Notes: generated from the letters alone by a model not told the origin. Counted from the first letter of the stretch, positions 15,101-29,150 are shown. The stretch is 64,000 nucleotides of DNA from Actinernus sp. WN-2022 (GCA_030867875.1 JAOWCC010000577.1:89261740-89325739); one strand, 5' to 3'. Numbers and translations: made by a program.

Positions 15101-18100
15101 TAGGCAAAAAATCTTAGATTTCTGAAAAAAGCTAAAAACCACTCAATATGCTTCAAAATGATCTCAAACAATCTCCTGGTAGCTTCAGAACATCAATGGA
15201 TTAAGTTGGATAAAGAATTGAAGTAAAAATCAACATAACTCAAAAATGGTCAAATCTGGATTTTTTAGCCAGACCGGGTAGGCAAAAAATCTTAGATTTC
15301 TGAGAAAAGCTAAAAACCATCTCAATATGCTTCAAAATGATCTCAAACAATCTCCTGGTAGCTTCAGAACATCAATGGATTAAGTTGGATAAAGAATTGA
15401 AGTAAAAATCAACATAACTCAAAAATGGTCAAAACTTTATTTTTTTGCCAGACCGGGTAGGCAAAAATCTTGGATTTCTGAGAAAAGCTAAAAACCACTC
15501 AATATGCTTCAAAATGATCTCAAACAATCTCCTGGTAGCTTCATAACATCAATGGATTAAGTTGGATAAAGAATTGAAGTAAAAATCAACATAACTCAAA
15601 AATGGTCAAATCTGGATTTTTTAGCCAGACCGGGTAGGCAAAAAATCTTAGATTTCTGAGAAAAGCTAAAAACCACTCAATATGCTTCAAAATGATCTCA
15701 AACAATCTCCTGATAGCTTCAGAACATCAATGGATTAAGTTGGATAAAGAATTGAAGTAAAAATCAACATAACTCAAAAATGGTCAAATCTTTATTTTTT
15801 TGCCAGACCGGGTAGGCAAAAATCTTGGATTTCTGAGAAAAGCCAAAAACCACTCAATATGCTTCAAAATGATCTCAAACAATCTCCTGGTAGCTTCAGA
15901 ACATCAATGGATTAAGTTGGATAAAGAATTGAAGTAAAAATCAACATAACTAAAAAATGGTCAAATCTGGATTTTTTTTTGGCAAAAATCTTGGATTTCT
16001 GAGAAAAGCTAAAAACCACTCAATACGCTTCAAAATGATCTCAAACAATCTCCTGGTAGCTTCAGAACATCAATGGATTAAGTTGGATAAAGGATTGAAG
16101 TAAAAATCAACATAATTCAAAAATGGTCAAATCTTGATTTTTTAGCCAGACCGGGTAGGCAAAAAAATCTTAGCTTTCTGAGAAAAGCTAAAAACCACTC
16201 AATATGCTTCAAAATGATCTCAAACAATCTCCTGGTAGCTTCAGAACATCAATGGATTAAGTTGGATAAAGAATTGAAGTAAAAATCAACATAACTCAAA
16301 AATGGTCAAATCTGGATTTTTTAGCCAGTCTGGGTAGGCAAAAAATCTTAGCTTTCTGAGAAAAGCTAAAAACCACTCAATATGCTTCAAAATGATCTCA
16401 AACAATCTCCTGGTAGCTTCAGAACATCAATGGATTAAGTTGGATAAAGAATTGAAGTAAAAATCAACATAACTCAAAAATGGTCAAATCTGGATTTTTT
16501 AGCCAGACCGGGTAGGCAAAAAATCTTAGATTTCTGAGAAAAGCTAAAAACCACTCAATATGCTTCAAAATGATCTCAAACAATCTCCTGGTAGCTTCAG
16601 AACATCAATGGATTAAGTTGGATAAAGAATTGAAGTAAAAATCAACATAACTCAAAAATGGTCAAATCTTTATTTTTTTGCCAGACCGGGTAGGCAAAAA
16701 TCTTGGATTTCTGAGAAAAGCTAAAAACCACTCAATATGCTTCAAAATGATCTCAAACAATCTCCTGGTAGCTTCAGAACATCAATGGATTAAGTTGGAT
16801 AAAGAATTGAAGTAAAAATCAACATAACTCAAAAATGGTCAAATCTGGATTTTTTAGCCAGACCGGGTAGGCAAAAAATCTTAGATTTCTGAGAAAAGCT
16901 AAAAACCACTCAATATGCTTCAAAATGATCTCAAACAATCTCCTGGTAGCTTCAGAACATCAATGGATTAAGTTGGATAAAGAATTGAAGTAAAAATCAA
17001 CATAACTCAAAAATGGTCAAATCTTTATTTTTTTGCCAGACCGGGTAGGCAAAAATCTTGGATTTCTGAGAAAAGCTAAAAACCACTCAATATGCTTCAA
17101 AATGATCTCAAACAATCTCCTGGTAGCTTCAGAACATCAATGGATTAAGTTGGATAAAGAATTGAAGTAAAAATCAACATAACTAAAAAATGGTCAAATC
17201 TGGATTTTTTTGGGCAAAAATATTGGATTTCTGAGAAAAGCTAAAAACCACTCAATACGCTTCAAAATGATCTCAAACAATCTCCTGGTAGCTTCAGAAC
17301 ATCAATGGATTAAGTTGGATAAAGGATTGAAGTAAAAATCAACATAATTCAAAAATGGTCAAATCTTGATTTTTTAGCCAGACCGGGTAGGCAAAAATAT
17401 CTTAGATTTCTGAGAAAAGCTAAAAACCACTCAATATGCTTCAAAATGATCTCAAACAATCTCCTGGTAGCTTCAGAACATCAATGGATTAAGTTGGATA
17501 AAGAATTGAAGTAAAAATCAACATAACTCAAAAATGGTCAAATCTGGATTTTTTAGCCAGACCGGGTAGGCAAAAAATCTTAGATTTCTGAGAAAAGCTA
17601 AAAACCACTCAATATGCTTCAAAATGATCTCAAACAATCTCCTGGTAGCTTCAGAACATCAATGGATTAAGTTGGATAAAGAATTGAAGTAAAAATCAAC
17701 ATAACTCAAAAATGGTCAAATCTTTATTTTTTTGCCAGACCGGGTAGGCAAAAATCTTGGATTTCTGAGAAAAGCTAAAAACCACTCAATATGCTTCAAA
17801 ATGATCTCAAACAATCTCCTGGTAGCTTCAGAACATCAATGGATTAAGTTGGATAAAGAATTGAAGTAAAAATCAACATAACTAAAAAATGGTCAAATCT
17901 GGATTTTTTTGGGCAAAAATATTGGATTTCTGAGAAAAGCTAAAAACCACTCAATACGCTTCAAAATGATCTCAAACAATCTCCTGGTAGCTTCAGAACA
18001 TCAATGGATTAAGTTGGATAAAGGATTGAAGTAAAAATCAACATAATTCAAAAATGGTCAAATCTTGATTTTTTAGCCAGACCGGGTAGGCAAAAATATC

Positions 18101-18240
18101 TTAGATTTCTGAGAAAAGCTAAAAACCACTCAATATGCTTCAAAATGATCTCAAACAATCTCCTGGTAGCTTCAGAACATCAATGGATTAAGTTGGATAA
18201 AGAATTGAAGTAAAAATCAACATAACTCAAAAATGGTCAA
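9172..18240. repeat. Super-repeat copy 2 (subtype A satellite, about 9.07 kb)
   Basis: Directly adjacent second copy of the unit at 1145-9171, longer by 1042 bp. The additional block lies between CTACCCTG marks at 11948 and 12990. It is the nine-monomer 1562-bp block shortened by three monomers, as seen from the order of T-run variants. After it, matching to copy 1 continues at an offset of 9069 instead of 8027. The difference fits gain of one block by unequal exchange. Confidence 0.8.
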
Positions 18241-21200
18241 ATCTTGATTTTTTAGCCAGACCGGGTAGGCAAAAATCTTGGATTTCTGAGAAAAGCTAAA
18301 AACCACTCAATATGCTTCAAAATGATCTCAAACAATCTCCTGGTAGCTTCAGAACATCAATGGATTAAGTTGGATAAAGAATTGAAGTAAAAATCAACAT
18401 AACTCAAAAATGGTCAAATCTGGATTTTTTTTGGCAAAAATCTTGGATTTCTGAGAAAAGCTAAAAACCACTCAATACGCTTCAAAATGATCTCAAACAA
18501 TCTCCTGGTAGCTTCAGAACATCAATGGATTAAGTTGGATAAAGAATTGAAGTAAAAATCAACATAACTAAAAAATGGTCAAATCTGGATTTTTTTTTGG
18601 CAAAAATCTTGGATTTCTGAGAAAAGCTAAAAACCACTCAATACGCTTCAAAATGATCTCAAACAATCTCCTGGTAGCTTCAGAACATCAATGGATTAAG
18701 TTGGATAAAGGATTGAAGTAAAAATCAACATAATTCAAAAATGGTCAAATCTTGATTTTTTAGCCAGACCGGGTAGGCAAAAAAATCTTAGCTTTCTGAG
18801 AAAAGCTAAAAACCACTCAATATGCTTCAAAATGATCTCAAACAATCTCCTGGTAGCTTCAGTACATCAATGGATTAAGTTGGATAAAGAATTGAAGTAA
18901 AAATCAACATAACTCAAAAATGGTCAAATCTGGATTTTTTAGCCAGACCGGGTAGGCAAAAAATCTTAGATTTCTGAGAAAAGCTAAAAACCACTCAATA
19001 TGCTTCAAAATGATCTCAAACAATCTCCTGATAGCTTCAGAACATCAATGGATTAAGTTGGATAAAGAATTGAAGTAAAAATCAACATAACTCAAAAATG
19101 GTCAAATCTTTATTTTTTTGCCAGACCGGGTAGGCAAAAATCTTGGATTTCTGAGAAAAGCCAAAAACCACTCAATATGCTTCAAAATGATCTCAAACAA
19201 TCTCCTGGTAGCTTCAGAACATCAATGGATTAAGTTGGATAAAGAATTGAAGTAAAAATCAACATAACTAAAAAATGGTCAAATCTGGATTTTTTTTTGG
19301 CAAAAATCTTGGATTTCTGAGAAAAGCTAAAAACCACTCAATACGCTTCAAAATGATCTCAAACAATCTCCTGGTAGCTTCAGAACATCAATGGATTAAG
19401 TTGGATAAAGAATTGAAGTAAAAATCAACATAACTCAAAAATGGTCAAATCTTTATTTTTTTGCCAGACCGGGTAGGCAAAAATCTTGGATTTCTGAGAA
19501 AAGCTAAAAACCATCTCAATATGCTTCAAAATGATCTCAAACAATCTCCTGGTAGCTTCAGAACATCAATGGATTAAGTTGGATAAAGAATTGAAGTAAA
19601 AATCAACATAACTCAAAAATGGTCAAATCTTTATTTTTTTGCCAGACCGGGTAGGCAAAAATCTTGGATTTCTGAGAAAAGCTAAAAACCACTCAATATG
19701 CTTCAAAATGATCTCAAACAATCTCCTGGTAGCTTCAGAACATCAATGGATTAAGTTGGATAAAGAATTGAAGTAAAAATCAACATAACTCAAAAATGGT
19801 CAAATCTGGAGTTTTTTTGGCAAAAATCTTGGATTTCTGAGAAAAGCTAAAAACCACTCAATACGCTTCAAAATGATCTCAAACAATCTCCTGGTAGCTT
19901 CAGAACATCAATGGATTAAGTTGGATAAAGGATTGAAGTAAAAATCAACATAACTCAAAAATGGTCAAATCTTTATTTTTTTGCCAGACCGGGTAGGCAA
20001 AAATCTTAGATTTCTGAGAAAAGCTAAAAACCACTCAATATGCTTCAAAATGATCTCAAACAATCTCCTGGTAGCTTCAGAACATCAATGGATTAAGTTG
20101 GATAAAGAATTGAAGTAAAAATCAACATAACTCAAAAATGGTCAAATCTGGATTTTTTTTGGCAAAAATCTTGGATTTCTGAGAAAAGCTAAAAACCACT
20201 CAATACGCTTCAAAATGATCTCAAACAATCTCCTGGTAGCTTCAGAACATCAATGGATTAAGTTGGATAAAGAATTGAAGTAAAAATCAACATAACTCAA
20301 AAATGGTCAAATCTTTATTTTTTTGCCAGACCGGGTAGGCAAAAATCTTGGATTTCTGAGAAAAGCTAAAAACCACTCAATACGCTTCAAAATGATCTCA
20401 AACAATCTCCTGGTAGCTTCAGAACATCAATGGATTAAGTTGGATAAAGGATTGAAGTAAAAATCAACATAATTCAAAAATGGTCAAATCTTGATTTTTT
20501 AGCCAGACCGGGTAGGCAAAAATCTTGGATTTCTGAGAAAAGCTAAAAACCACTCAATATGCTTCAAAATGATCTCAAACAATCTCCTGGTAGCTTCAGA
20601 ACATCAATGGATTAAGTTGGATAAAGAATTGAAGTAAAAATCAACATAACTCAAAAATGGTCAAATCTGGAGTTTTTTTGGCAAAAATCTTGGATTTCTG
20701 AGAAAAGCTAAAAACCACTCAATACGCTTCAAAATGATCTCAAACAATCTCCTGGTAGCTTCAGAACATCAATGGATTAAGTTGGATAAAGGATTGAAGT
20801 AAAAATCAACATAACTCAAAAATGGTCAAATCTTTATTTTTTTGCCAGACCGGGTAGGCAAAAATCTTAGATTTCTGAGAAAAGCTAAAAACCACTCAAT
20901 ATGCTTCAAAATGATCTCAAACAATCTCCTGGTAGCTTCAGAACATCAATGGATTAAGTTGGATAAAGAATTGAAGTAAAAATCAACATAACTCAAAAAT
21001 GGTCAAATCTGGATTTTTTTTGGCAAAAATCTTGGATTTCTGAGAAAAGCTAAAAACCACTCAATACGCTTCAAAATGATCTCAAACAATCTCCTGGTAG
21101 CTTCAGAACATCAATGGATTAAGTTGGATAAAGGATTGAAGTAAAAATCAACATAACTCAAAAATGGTCAAATCTTTATTTTTTTGCCAGACCGGGTAGG

Positions 21201-23460
21201 CAAAAATCTTGGATTTCTGAGAAAAGCTAAAAACCACTCAATATGCTTCAATATGATCTCAAACAATCTCCTGGTAGCTTCATAACATCGATGGATTAAG
21301 TTGGATAAAGAATTGAAGTAAAAATCAACATAATTCAAAAATGTTCAAATCTGGATTTTCTACCCTGACCGGGTAGGCAAAAAATCTTAGATTTCTGAGA
21401 AAAGCTAAAAACCATCTCAATATGCTTCAAAATGATCTCAAACAATCTCCTGGTAGCTTCAGAACATCAATGGATTAAGTTGGATAAAGAATTGAAGTAA
21501 AAATCAACATAACTCAAAAATGGTCAAGTCTGGATTTTTTAGCCAGACCGGGTAGGCAAAAAATCTTAGATTTCTGAGAAAAGCTAAAAACCATCTCAAT
21601 ATGCTTCAAAATGATCTCAAACAATCTCCTGGTAGCTTCAGAACATCAATGGATTAAGTTGGATAAAGAATTGAAGTAAAAATCAACATAACTAAAAAAT
21701 GGTCAAATCTGGATTTTTTTGGCAAAAATCTTGGATTTCTGAGAAAAGCTAAAAACCACTCAATACGCTTCAAAATGATCTCAAACAATCTCCTGGTAGC
21801 TTCATAACATCAATGGATTAAGTTGGATAAGGAATTGAAGTAAAAATCAACATAACTCAAAAATGGTCAAATCTGGATTTTTTAGCCAGACCGGGTAGGC
21901 AAAAAATCTTAGATGTCTGAGAAAAGCTAAAAACCATCTCAATATGCTTCAAAATGATCTCAAACAATCTCCTGGTAGCTTCAGAACATCAATGGATTAA
22001 GTTGGATAAAGAATTGAAGTAAAAATCAACATAACTCAAAAATGGTCAAAACTTTATTTTTTTGCCAGACCGGGTAGGCAAAATCTTGGATTTCTGAGAA
22101 AAGCTAAAAACCACTCAATATGCTTCAAAATGATCTCAAACAATCTCCTGGTAGCTTCATAACATCAATGGATTAAGTTGGATAAAGAATTGAAGTAAAA
22201 ATCAACATAACTCAAAAATGGTCAAATCTGGATTTTTTAGCCAGACCGGGTAGGCAAAAAATCTTAGATTTCTGAGAAAAGCTAAAAACCACTCAATATG
22301 CTTCAAAATGATCTCAAACAATCTCCTGATAGCTTCAGAACATCAATGGATTAAGTTGGATAAAGAATTGAAGTAAAAATCAACATAACTCAAAAATGGT
22401 CAAATCTTTATTTTTTTGCCAGACCGGGTAGGCAAAAATCTTGGATTTCTGAGAAAAGCCAAAAACCACTCAATATGCTTCAAAATGATCTCAAACAATC
22501 TCCTGGTAGCTTCAGAACATCAATGGATTAAGTTGGATAAAGAATTGAAGTAAAAATCAACATAACTAAAAAATGGTCAAATCTGGATTTTTTTTTGGCA
22601 AAAATCTTGGATTTCTGAGAAAAGCTAAAAACCACTCAATACGCTTCAAAATGATCTCAAACAATCTCCTGGTAGCTTCAGAACATCAATGGATTAAGTT
22701 GGATAAAGGATTGAAGTAAAAATCAACATAATTCAAAAATGGTCAAATCTTGATTTTTTAGCCAGACCGGGTAGGCAAAAAAATCTTAGATTTCTGAGAA
22801 AAGCTAAAAACCACTCAATACGCTTCAAAATGATCTCAAACAATCTCCTGGTAGCTTCAGAACATCAATGGATTAAGTTGGATAAAGAATTGAAGTAAAA
22901 ATCAACATAACTCAAAAATGGTCAAATCTGGATTTTTTAGCCAGTCTGGGTAGGCAAAAAATCTTAGATTTCTGAGAAAAGCTAAAAACCACTCAATATG
23001 CTTCAAAATGATCTCAAACAATCTCCTGGTAGCTTCAGAACATCAATGGATTAAGTTGGATAAAGAATTGAAGTAAAAATCAACATAATTCAAAATGTTC
23101 AAATCTGGATTCTCTAGCCTGACCGGGTAGGCAAAAAATCTTAGATTTCTGAAAAAAGCTAAAAACCACTCAATATGCTTCAAAATGAATTCAAACAATC
23201 TCCTGGTAGCTTCAGAACATCAATGGATTAAGTTGGATAAAGAATTGAAGTAAAAATCAACATAACTAAAAAATGGTCAAATCTGGATTTTTTTGGCAAA
23301 AATCTTGGATTTCTGAGAAAAGCTAAAAACCACTCAATACGCTTCAAAATGATCTCAAACAATCTCCTGGTAGCTTCAGAACATCAATGGATTAAGTTGG
23401 ATAAAGAATTGAAGTAAAAATCAACATAACTCAAAAATGGTCAAATCTGGATTTTGTTGG
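18241..23460. repeat. Subtype A satellite, shuffled remainder
   Basis: Still subtype A (TACGCTTC variants up to about 23340). It contains single occurrences of marks from the super-repeat, such as CTACCCTG at 21360 and the GGATTCTCTAGCC monomer near 23108, but not in the order of copies 1 and 2. It looks like a partial, rearranged third copy. No gene or other structure is seen. Confidence 0.65.
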
Positions 23461-26400
23461 CAAAAATCTTGGATTTCTGAGAAAAGCTAAAAACCACTCA
23501 ATATGCTTCAAAATGATATCAAACAATCTCTTGGTAGCTTCAGAACCATCAATGGATTAAGTTGGAGAAAGGATTGAAGTAAAAATCAACATAATTCAAA
23601 AATGGTCAAATCTTGATTTTTTTTTGCCAGACCGGGTAGGCAAAAAATCTTAGATTTCTGAGAAAAGCTAAAAACCACTCAATATGCTTCAAAATGATCT
23701 CAAACAATCTCTTGGTAGCTTCAGAACCATCAATGGATTAAGTTGGATAAAGAATTGAAGTAAAAATCAACATAACTCAAAAATGGTCAAATCTGGATTT
23801 TTTAGCCAGACTGGGTAGGCAAAAAATCTTAGATTTCTGAGAAAAGCTAAAAACCACTCAATATGCTTCAAAATGATCTCAAACAATCTCCTGGTAGCTT
23901 CAGAACATCAATGGATTAAGTTGGATAAAGAATTGAAGTAAAAATCAACATAACTCAAAAATGGTCAAATCTGGATTTTTTAGCCAGACTGGGTAGGCAA
24001 AAAATCTTAGATTTCTGAGAAAAGCTAAAAACCACTCAATATGCTTCAAAATGATCTCAAACAATCTCCTGGTAGCTTCAGAACATCAATGGATTAAGTT
24101 GGATAAAGAATTGAAGTAAAAATCAACATAACTCAAAAATGGTCAAATCTGGATTTTTTAGCCAGACTGGGTAGGCAAAAAATCTTAGATTTCTGAGAAA
24201 AGCTAAAAACCACTCAATATGCTTCAAAATGATCTCAAACAATCTCCTGGTAGCTTCAGAACATCAATGGATTAAGTTGGATAAAGAATTGAAGTAAAAA
24301 TCAACATAACTCAAAAATGGTCAAATCTGGATTTTTTAGCCAGACTGGGTAGGCAAAAAATCTTAGATTTCTGAGAAAAGCTAAAAACCACTCAATATGC
24401 TTCAAAATGATCTCAAACAATCTCCTGGTAGCTTCAGAACATCAATGGATTAAGTTGGATAAAGAATTGAAGTAAAAATCAACATAACTCAAAAATGGTC
24501 AAATCTGGATTTTTTAGCCAGACCGGGTAGGCAAAAAATCTTAGATTTCTGAGAAAAGCTAAAAACCACTCAATATGCTTCAAAATGATCTCAAACAATC
24601 TCCTGGTAGCTTCAGAACATCAATGGATTAAGTTGGATAAAGAATTGAAGTAAAAATCAACATAACTCAAAAATGGTCAAATCTTTATTTTTTTGCCAGA
24701 CCGGGTAGGCAAAAATCTTGGATTTCTGAGAAAAGCTAAAAACCACTCAATATGCTTCAAAATGATCTCAAACAATCTCTTGGTAGCTTCAGAACCATCA
24801 ATGGATTAAGTTGGAGAAAGGATTGAAGTAAAAATCTACATAATTCAAAAATGGTCAAATCTTGATTTTTTTTTAGCCAGACCGGGTAGGCAAAAATCTT
24901 GGATTTCTGAGAAAAGCTAAAAACCACTCAATATGCTTCAAAATGATCTCAAACAATCTCTTGGTAGCTTCAGAACCATCAATGGATTAAGTTGGATAAA
25001 GAATTGAAGTAAAAATCAACATAATTCAAAAATGGTCAAATCTGGATTTTTTTACCAGACCGGGTAGGCGAAAAATCGTAGATTTCTGAGAAAAGCTAAA
25101 AACCACTCAATATGCTTCAAAATGATCTCAAACAATCTCCTGGTAGCTTCAGAACATCAATGGATTAAGTTGGATAAAGAATTGAAGTAAAAATCAACAT
25201 AATTCAAAAATGGTCAAATCTGGATTTTTTTTTAGCCAGACCGGGTAGGCAAAAATCTTGGATTTCTGAGAAAAGCTAAAAACCACTCAATATGCTTCAA
25301 AATGATCTCAAACAATCTCCTGGTAGCTTCAGAACATCAATGGATTAAGTTGGATAAAGAATTGAAGTAAAAATCAACATAATTCAAAAATGGTCAAATC
25401 TGGATTTTTTTTTAGCCAGACCGGGTAGGCAAAAATCTTGGATTTCTGAGAAAAGCTAAAAACCACTCAATATGCTTCAAAATGATCTCAAACAATCTCC
25501 TGGTAGCTTCAGAACATCAATGGATTAAGTTGGATAAAGAATTGAAGTAAAAATCAACATAATTCAAAAATGGTCAAATCTGGATTTTTTTTTAGCCAGA
25601 CCGGGTAGGCAAAAATCTTGGATTTCTGAGAAAAGCTAAAAACCACTCAATATGCTTCAAAATGATCTCAAACAATCTCCTGGTAGCTTCAGAACATCAA
25701 TGGATTAAGTTGGATAAAGAATTGAAGTAAAAATCAACATAACTCAAAAATGGTCAAATCTGGATTTTGTTGGCAAAAATCTTGGATTTCTGAGAAAAGC
25801 TAAAAACCACTCAATATGCTTCAAAATGATCTCAAACAATCTCCTGGTAGCTTCAGAACATCAATGGATTAAGTTGGATAAAGAATTGAAGTAAAAATCA
25901 ACATAACTCAAAAATGGTCAAATCTGGATTTTTTAGCCAGACCGGGTAGGCAAAAAATCTTAGATTTCTGAGAAAAGCTAAAAACCATCTCAATATGCTT
26001 CAAAATGATCTCAAACAATCTCCTGGTAGCTTCAGAACATCAATGGATTAAGTTGGATAAAGAATTGAAGTAAAAATCAACATAACTCAAAAATGGTCAA
26101 ATCTTGATTTTGTTGGCAAAAATCTTGGATTTCTGAGAAAAGCTAAAAACCACTCAATATGCTTCAAAATGATATCAAACGATCTCTTGGTAGCTTCAGA
26201 ACCATCAATGGATTAAGTTGGAGAAAGGATTGAAGTAAAAATCAACATAATTCAAAAATGGTCAAATCTTGATTTTTTTTGCCAGACCGGGTAGGCAAAA
26301 AATCTTAGATTTCTGAGAAAAGCTAAAAACCACTCAATATGCTTCAAAATGATCTCAAACAATCTCTTGGTAGCTTCAGAACCATCAATGGATTAAGTTG

Positions 26401-28975
26401 GATAAAGAATTGAAGTAAAAATCAACATAATTCAAAAATGGTCAAATCTGGATTTTTTTACCAGACCGGGTAGGCGAAAAATCTTAGATTTCTGAGAAAA
26501 GCTAAAAACCACTCAATATGCTTCAAAATGATCTCAAACAATCTCCTGGTAGCTTCAGAACCATCAATGGATTAAGTTGGAGAAAGCATTGAAGTAAAAA
26601 TCAACATAATTCAAAAATGGTCAAATCTTGATTTTTTTAGCCAGACCGGGTAGGCAAAAATCTTGGATTTCTGAGAAAAGCTAAAAACCACTCAATATGC
26701 TTCAAAATGATCTCAAACAATCTCCTGGTAGCTTCAGAACATCAATGGATTAAGTTGGATAAAGAATTGAAGTAAAAATCAACATAACTCAAAAATGGTC
26801 AAATCTTGATTTTGTTGGCAAAAATCTTAGATTTCTGAGAAAAGCTAAAAACCACTCAATATGCTTCAAAATGATCTCAAACAATCTCCTGGTAGCTTCA
26901 GAACCATCAATGGATTAAGTTGGAGAAAGCATTGAAGTAAAAATCAACATAATTCAAAAATGGTCAAATCTTGATTTTTTTAGCCAGACCGGGTAGGCAA
27001 AAATCTTGGATTTCTGAGAAAAGCTAAAAACCACTCAATATGCTTCAAAATGATCTCAAACAATCTCCTGGTAGCTTCAGAACATCAATGGATTAAGTTG
27101 GATAAAGAATTGAAGTAAAAATCAACATAACTCAAAAATGGTCAAATCTTGATTTTGTTGGCAAAAATCTTGGATTTCTGAGAAAAGCTAAAAACCACTC
27201 AATATGCTTCAAAATGATATCAAACAATCTCTTGGTAGCTTCAGAACCATCAATGGATTAAGTTGGAGAAAGGATTGAAGTAAAAATCAACATAATTCAA
27301 AAATGGTCAAATCTTGATTTTTTTTGCCAGACCGGGTAGGCAAAAAATCTTAGATTTCTGAGAAAAGCTAAAAACCACTCAATATGCTTCAAAATGATCT
27401 CAAACAATCTCTTGGTAGCTTCAGAACCATCAATGGATTAAGTTGGATAAAGAATTGAAGTAAAAATCAACATAATTCAAAAATGGTCAAATCTGGATTT
27501 TTTTACCAGACCGGGTAGGCGAAAAATCTTAGATTTCTGAGAAAAGCTAACCACTCAATATGCTTCAAAATGATCTCAAACAATCTCCTGGTAGCTTCAG
27601 AACCATCAATGGATTAAGTTGGAGAAAGCATTGAAGTAAAAATCAACATAATTCAAAAATGGTCAAATCTTGATTTTTTTAGCCAGACCGGGTAGGTAAA
27701 AATCTTGGATTTCTGAGAAAAGCTAAAAACCACTCAATATGCTTCAAAATGATCTCAAACAATCTCCTGGTAGCTTCAGAACATCAATGGATTAAGTTGG
27801 ATAAAGAATTGAAGTAAAAATCAACATAACTCAAAAATGGTCAAATCTTGATTTTGTTGGCAAAAATCTTAGATTTCTGAGAAAAGCTAAAAACCACTCA
27901 ATATGCTTCAAAATGATCTCAAACAATCTCCTGGTAGCTTCAGAACATCAATGGATTAAGTTGGATAAAGAATTGAAGTAAAAATCAACATAATTCAAAA
28001 ATGGTCAAATCTTGATTTTGTTGGCAAAAATCTTGGATTTCTGAGAAAAGCTAAAAACCACTCAATATGCTTCAAAATGATATCAAACAATCTCTTGGTA
28101 GCTTCAGTACCATCAATGGATTAAGTTGGAGAAAGGATTGAAGTAAAAATCAACATAATTCAAAAATGGTCAAATCTTGATTTTGTTGGCAAAAATCTTG
28201 GATTTCTGAGAAAAGCTAAAAACCACTCAATATGCTTCAAAATGATATCAAACAATCTCTTGGTAGCTTCAGTACCATCAATGGATTAAGTTGGAGAAAG
28301 GATTGAAGTAAAAATCAACATAATTCAAAAATGGTCAAATCTCGATTTTTTTTGCCAGACCGGGTAGGCAAAAAATCTTAGATTTCTGAGAAAAGCTAAA
28401 AACCACTCAATATGCTTCAAAATGATCTCAAACAATCTCTTGGTAGCTTCAGAACCATCAATGGATTAAGTTGGAGAAAGGATTGAAGTAAAAATCAACA
28501 TAATTCAAAAATGGTCAAATCTTGCTTTTTTTACCAGACCGGGTAGGCGAAAAATCTTAGATTTCTGAGAAAAGCTAAAAACCACTCAATATGCTTCAAA
28601 ATGATCTCAAACAATCTCCTGGTAGCTTCAGAACATCAATGGATTAAGTTGGATAAAGAATTGAAGTAAAAATCAACATAATTCAAAAATGGTCAAATCT
28701 GGATTTTTTTTTAGCCAGACCGGGTAGGCAAAAATCTTGGATTTCTGAGAAAAGCTAAAAACCACTCAATATGCTTCAAAATGATCTCAAACAATCTCCT
28801 GCTAGCTTCAGAACATCAATGGATTAAGTTGGATAAAGAATTGAAGTAAAAATCAACATAATTCAAAAATGGTCAAATCAGAAATTTTTTTTGGCAAAAA
28901 TCTTGGATTTCTGAGAAAAGCTAAAAACCACTCAATATGCTTCAAAATGATCTCAAACAATCTCCTGGTAGCTTC
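23461..28975. repeat. Subtype B satellite left of the insertion
   Basis: AGAACCATC and GGAGAAAG variants return and TACGCTTC disappears. Four neighbouring monomers share AGACTGGG at exact 178-bp spacing (23808 to 24342), a local homogenised run. From about 26820 to 28966 the sequence matches 59098-61244 at a constant offset of 32278 bp. Shared rare marks include CTAACCACTC at 27546, CTCGATTTT at 28341, CTGCTAGC near 28799 and TCAAATCAGAA near 28875. Confidence 0.75.
28967..28975. repeat. Left target site duplication of the transposon
   Basis: GGTAGCTTC, part of the satellite monomer, directly abuts the first base of the left inverted repeat. The same nine bases follow the right inverted repeat at 38503-38511. 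The satellite reading is continuous if one copy is removed. Confidence 0.92.
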
Positions 28976-29064
28976 TAGCCTCCTGTGCAGCCGTCCTTAG
29001 TGTCGTCACTCAACGTTTCCATCCCCACGAACGTCTGCTTACTTGAGCAGAACATTCCTTTCTC
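28976..29064 (+). repeat. Left terminal inverted repeat (89 bp)
   Basis: Begins TAGCCTCCTGTGCAGCC. It is identical over 89 bases to the reverse complement of 38414-38502, with the first mismatch at 29065. Beyond this, weaker similarity resumes at ATGAGCCAAT (29074-29083), matching ATGAACCAAT at 38409-38400 on the other strand. It probably carries the transposase binding site and may contribute to the promoter of the plus-strand gene. Confidence 0.97.
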
Positions 29065-29150
29065 ATTGTAAGTATGAGCCAATCAAAATCGATTTGTTGT
29101 TTTCTAAGGAACCAATCAAAAGATTTGTTAAAAATTTCGCGCCAACGCAC
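29065..29150 (+). promoter_or_regulatory. Putative promoter / 5' leader of the transposase gene
   Basis: Short unique stretch between the inverted repeat and the first in-frame ATG. It contains CCAAT at 29079-29083 and 29112-29116. A 26-codon upstream open frame starts at 29074 and its TGA overlaps the transposase ATG (ATGA at 29151-29154). A consensus splice donor GTAAGT at 29068 could start a leader intron. No TATA box is evident. Promoter function is inferred from position. Confidence 0.45.

Larger units (their letters stand above)
1..28975. repeat. Left satellite array (164/178-181-bp monomers)
   Basis: Continuous head-to-tail tandem array, all monomers in one orientation, roughly 165 copies by length. 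Each monomer runs through GGTAGCTTCAGAAC, ATCAATGGATTAAGTTGG, AAGTAAAAATCAACATAA, TCAAAAATGGTCAAATCT, a T-run, an optional GC-richer box, AAATCTTRGATTTCTGAG and CCACTCAATATGCTTC. Spacing between successive GGTAGC anchors gives two size classes, about 178-181 bp and about 164 bp. Copies differ mainly by shared diagnostic variants rather than private mutations, which indicates repeated block amplification. There is no gene and no extended open frame. A pericentromeric, centromeric or other heterochromatic location is plausible but not shown. Confidence 0.97.

Noticed and set aside
1..28975. CRISPR-like repetition
   Set aside because: Units of 164-181 bp adjoin each other without unique spacers, in a eukaryotic context; this is a satellite.
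1..28975. CENP-B box in the GCCAGACCGGGTAGG segment
   Set aside because: The CGGG core is present but the required upstream TTCG and A positions are not, so the consensus is not met.
29043..29150. Upstream extension of the transposase frame starting at TTG 29043
   Set aside because: It has no ATG and its first 22 bases lie in the terminal inverted repeat; the first in-frame ATG is at 29151.
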